Positions 61,856 to 64,000 of a stretch of 64,000 bases of DNA are shown here, one piece after another. The DNA is from Microbacterium endophyticum. Lineage in GTDB: Bacteria; Actinomycetota; Actinomycetes; Actinomycetales; Microbacteriaceae. The notes under the pieces are model-generated. The model searched no databases. It saw only the letters and a list, made by a program, of their open reading frames with translations, and was not told where the DNA came from. How positions within the stretch are numbered: the first letter of the stretch is position 1; the number at the start of each line of letters is the position of its first letter. The position numbers and the translations under genes were made by a program. Location: assembly GCF_011047135.1 (NCBI RefSeq), contig NZ_CP049255.1:1798001-1862000 (forward strand), read 5' to 3'.

Positions 61856-61957
61856 GAGTTCATCCTCGCAGGTTGTGTTGTTGACGAACGTGCCGCGATC
61901 ACCACGACGACACCGCTTTGATCGTTGCGGTGGATCCTTTGTCCATCCTATGATGAG

Positions 61958-61985
61958 TGTTGACGTCAACATGTTAACGTAAACA
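61958..61985. promoter_or_regulatory. Two adjacent LacI-type operators between galE and the GH30 gene
   Basis: TGTTGACGTCAACA (61958-61971) is a perfect 14-bp palindrome, and TGTTAACGTAAACA (61972-61985) follows directly with two changes. They share the sequence of the sites at 59765 and 59799, so the regulator encoded at 59827 is the probable ligand for the whole set. Confidence 0.8.
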
Positions 61986-62040
61986 TGTCGCTCACTCGAA
62001 GTATCGATGGTTGCGAAGAAGCAATCGGAACGGAATGACG

Positions 62041-64000
62041 ATGAAGTCCTCTCGAATCCTCTCTCTGCTGTGCGTGGGAACGCTCAGCGCGGGAACCCTC
62101 GGATTTGCCGCGGCGGCTGCGAACCCAACCGCCGCACAAGCCGCTACAGACGTGACGATCACGCCTAATCCCGCGTACGCCTCAGTAGAGGCATTCGAAG
62201 GGTGGGGAACGAGCCTCGTGTGGTTCGCGAACGCAACCGGCGGCTACCCCGAGGACGTCCGTCAGGAGTTGCTGGAGAAGGTATTCGGCGAGGACGGCCT
62301 GAACCTCAACATCGCGCGCTACAACATCGGCGGCGGTAATGCGACAGATGTGCCTTCGTACCTGCGCCCCGGTGGTGCTGTCGAGGGCTGGTGGAACCCG
62401 GATATTGGCGAGAGCGATGAAGACGGAGAAATCACGTCAACATACGCTGATCGTGAGCGCTACGCCGCGGCGTGGGACCCCGACAACCCCGACCACTACA
62501 ACTTCGATGCCGACGAAACCCAGCGGTGGTGGGTCGACGCTCTGAAAGATGAGGGCATCACCTGGGAAGCGTTCAGCAATTCACCGCCCTACTTTTTGAC
62601 GCAGAGCGGATATGTGTCGGGCGGCATCAACAACGGTTCAAGCGAGCAGCTCGACCCCGAAGATATGGATGCCTTCGCTGGGTACCTCGTGACAGCGGTC
62701 GAACACCTTGAGTCGACGTATGGAATCGACATCGAAACTCTCGACCCGTTCAACGAGCCCAATACGAACTACTGGTCGACCAGCATTCCGAGCGGGAGTG
62801 AATGGCCCACGAGTGCAAGCCGTCAAGAGGGCGCACACATTGGTCCGAGCGCGCAGAACCAGATGATTCAAGCGCTTGCGTCACGACTCGCAGACCCCAA
62901 CACATCCACCGACGTGAGTATCTCAGCGATGGATGAGACGAACCCCTCCACCTTCGTCACCGACTGGAACGGGTGGAGCGACGAATCGAAAGCGAGCGTC
63001 GACCAGCTCAACGTCCACACCTACGGTACGAGTGGCCGCATGATCGTCCGAGATATCGCGAAGGCCTCCGACAAGCCGCTGTGGATGAGCGAGGTCGAGG
63101 GGAACTGGGACACCACCGGCGGGTTCAACCTCACCAACATCGACAACGGTCTTGGCATGGCATCCCGAATCGTCGACGACCTACGTGAGCTCGAACCCGA
63201 AGCCTGGGTCTTCTGGCAGCCGGTCGAAGATCTCTACAACATGGAGAAGACCGAGAACAGCAACTGGGGCAGCGTTCTCATCGACTTCGACTGTGACGAG
63301 AACGGCGATTCCGAACGCCGCATCGCCGACAACGAGGCCGACCCTTCGTGTGAAGTGCTGACCAACGCGAAATACAACACGGTGCGAAACTTCACGCACT
63401 ACATCCAGCCCGGCGACCATCTGATTCCGACGAATGACGCGCAGACTACTGCAGCGATCGGAGCCGATGGTGAGAGTGCAACTCTCGTGCATGTGAACTC
63501 GGAAGCCGCAGAGCGCACCGTCACGATCGACCTCTCCGGGTTCGGTGAGATTGCGGCAGGGGCGACAGTGACGCCCATCACGACGACTGAGTCGCCTGCC
63601 GAAGACGTCACCGCGAATGCTCTCGTGGAGTCGAGCCCGGTTGCGATCAATGCAAAAACCAAAACCGCGACCATCAGTGTCCCCGCCAAGTCGGTGACGA
63701 CCTTCGTGATCGACGGAGTGTCGGGCGTTGCCGAGGAGGCGCCGTCCTTCACCGATGGCGAGACGTATCAACTGCTCGGCGTGCAGAGCGGAAAGGCGCT
63801 AGCCGCCAACGGCGACGCAGTCCAGATCGCGTCGTCAGCGACGTCAGCGGATGCCGCCAGCGCTCAGGCGTGGACTGTTCACACACTCTCGGGTGCCGGT
63901 ACAAACCGCCAGCGCATCACTCTCGAAAATGGCAACGGTCAATTCCTCGCTGTTTCGGGGACGTCGACCACTCTTGTGTCGACCGATGAGGCCGGAGCGG
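62041..64000 (+). CDS. Secreted GH30 enzyme, likely endo-beta-1,6-galactanase, with ricin-type domain (partial)
   Basis: The open frame runs from 62041 past the window end (653 codons seen). A signal peptide (MKSSRILSLLCVGTLSAG, alanine-rich, cleavage near residue 34) marks it as secreted. The GH30 barrel starts with FEGWGTSLVWFANATGGYP and has the acid/base Glu239 (DPFNEPNTNYW) and nucleophile Glu351 (WMSEVEGNW). This sequence style is typical of GH30_5 endo-beta-1,6-galactanases. A beta domain follows, and after about residue 578 a ricin-type lectin domain begins (YQLLGVQSGKALAANG). It would cut beta-1,6-galactan side chains of arabinogalactan and supply the ABC importer. A second ATG (62035) is possible. 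Confidence 0.82.
   Translation, partial: MKSSRILSLLCVGTLSAGTLGFAAAAANPTAAQAATDVTITPNPAYASVEAFEGWGTSLVWFANATGGYPEDVRQELLEKVFGEDGLNLNIARYNIGGGNATDVPSYLRPGGAVEGWWNPDIGESDEDGEITSTYADRERYAAAWDPDNPDHYNFDADETQRWWVDALKDEGITWEAFSNSPPYFLTQSGYVSGGINNGSSEQLDPEDMDAFAGYLVTAVEHLESTYGIDIETLDPFNEPNTNYWSTSIPSGSEWPTSASRQEGAHIGPSAQNQMIQALASRLADPNTSTDVSISAMDETNPSTFVTDWNGWSDESKASVDQLNVHTYGTSGRMIVRDIAKASDKPLWMSEVEGNWDTTGGFNLTNIDNGLGMASRIVDDLRELEPEAWVFWQPVEDLYNMEKTENSNWGSVLIDFDCDENGDSERRIADNEADPSCEVLTNAKYNTVRNFTHYIQPGDHLIPTNDAQTTAAIGADGESATLVHVNSEAAERTVTIDLSGFGEIAAGATVTPITTTESPAEDVTANALVESSPVAINAKTKTATISVPAKSVTTFVIDGVSGVAEEAPSFTDGETYQLLGVQSGKALAANGDAVQIASSATSADAASAQAWTVHTLSGAGTNRQRITLENGNGQFLAVSGTSTTLVSTDEAGA

Noticed and set aside
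60821..61921. Rightward frame of 366 codons opposite galE
   Set aside because: The galE strand has the full NAD and catalytic motifs. This frame is a shadow.
1..64000. CRISPR array, prophage, transposase, rRNA and tRNA genes
   Set aside because: I scanned for spaced direct repeats, phage or transposase proteins and tRNA or rRNA sequences and saw none. Small RNA genes without homology would be missed.

Overview
The window is high-GC DNA with dense, overlapping operons. It most likely comes from an actinobacterium of the Microbacteriaceae (Microbacterium-like). This rests on protein style, an LLM oxidoreductase of F420 type, a fused OppC-OppD protein, a sugar importer without its own ATPase, and many genes that look leaderless (a TANNNT hexamer 6-7 nt before the start codon). 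No rRNA, tRNA, CRISPR, phage or transposase gene was seen. Essentially the whole window is about acquiring and breaking down plant-derived sugars.

Layout. 1-2223: the end of a circularly permuted ATP-grasp gene, an alpha-E gene and a transglutaminase gene. 2273-4407: an orphan sensor histidine kinase with AT-richer DNA, bracketed by two related long palindromes. 4408-5789: a DUF1345 membrane protein and an OsmC-family protein. 5803-12767: an L-rhamnose operon (LacI regulator, mutarotase, RhaI-type isomerase, esterase, bifunctional aldolase/dehydrogenase, kinase). 12989-21043: a seven-gene operon that reads as D-apionate to D-erythrose-4-phosphate catabolism (lactonase ApnL, an SDR, oxidoisomerase ApnO, decarboxylase OiaC, LerI, DerI, LerK), with a divergent FCD-type GntR regulator. 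21240-27578: AdhE, an aldo/keto reductase, and a nucleoside hydrolase plus DUF1593 pair whose promoter carries the same operator as the apionate operon.

27710-40792: an eight-gene leftward operon with an Opp-type ABC importer, a GH3, a class-C beta-lactamase-like hydrolase, a GH43 and a GH78 alpha-L-rhamnosidase. None of the hydrolases has a visible signal peptide, so glycosides are probably imported and then trimmed inside the cell. 40985-45082: a TetR regulator and an MFS-MarR-MFS efflux operon. 45173-49618: mixed genes (hydrolase, permuted lipoate ligase, orphan DNA methyltransferase, DHFR-like protein, LLM oxidoreductase).

49641-64000: a type II arabinogalactan locus. A secreted GH30 endo-beta-1,6-galactanase-like enzyme (cut by the window end), a sugar ABC importer, intracellular GH51 and GH35, and GalK, GalT and GalE form a pathway from polymer to the Leloir route, under two LacI regulators with visible operators (TGTTGACGTCAACA type and TGTTATCG type).

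Rhamnose, apiose, arabinose and galactose are sugars of pectin (rhamnogalacturonan II), arabinogalactan proteins and plant glycosides. The window therefore reads as a plant-polymer and plant-glycoside utilisation region. The most notable points are the apionate operon with an SDR where a different dehydrogenase family is known, the co-regulated nucleosidase-fold pair that could be glycosidases for apiosides or other furanosides, and families of long perfect palindromes at gene ends.
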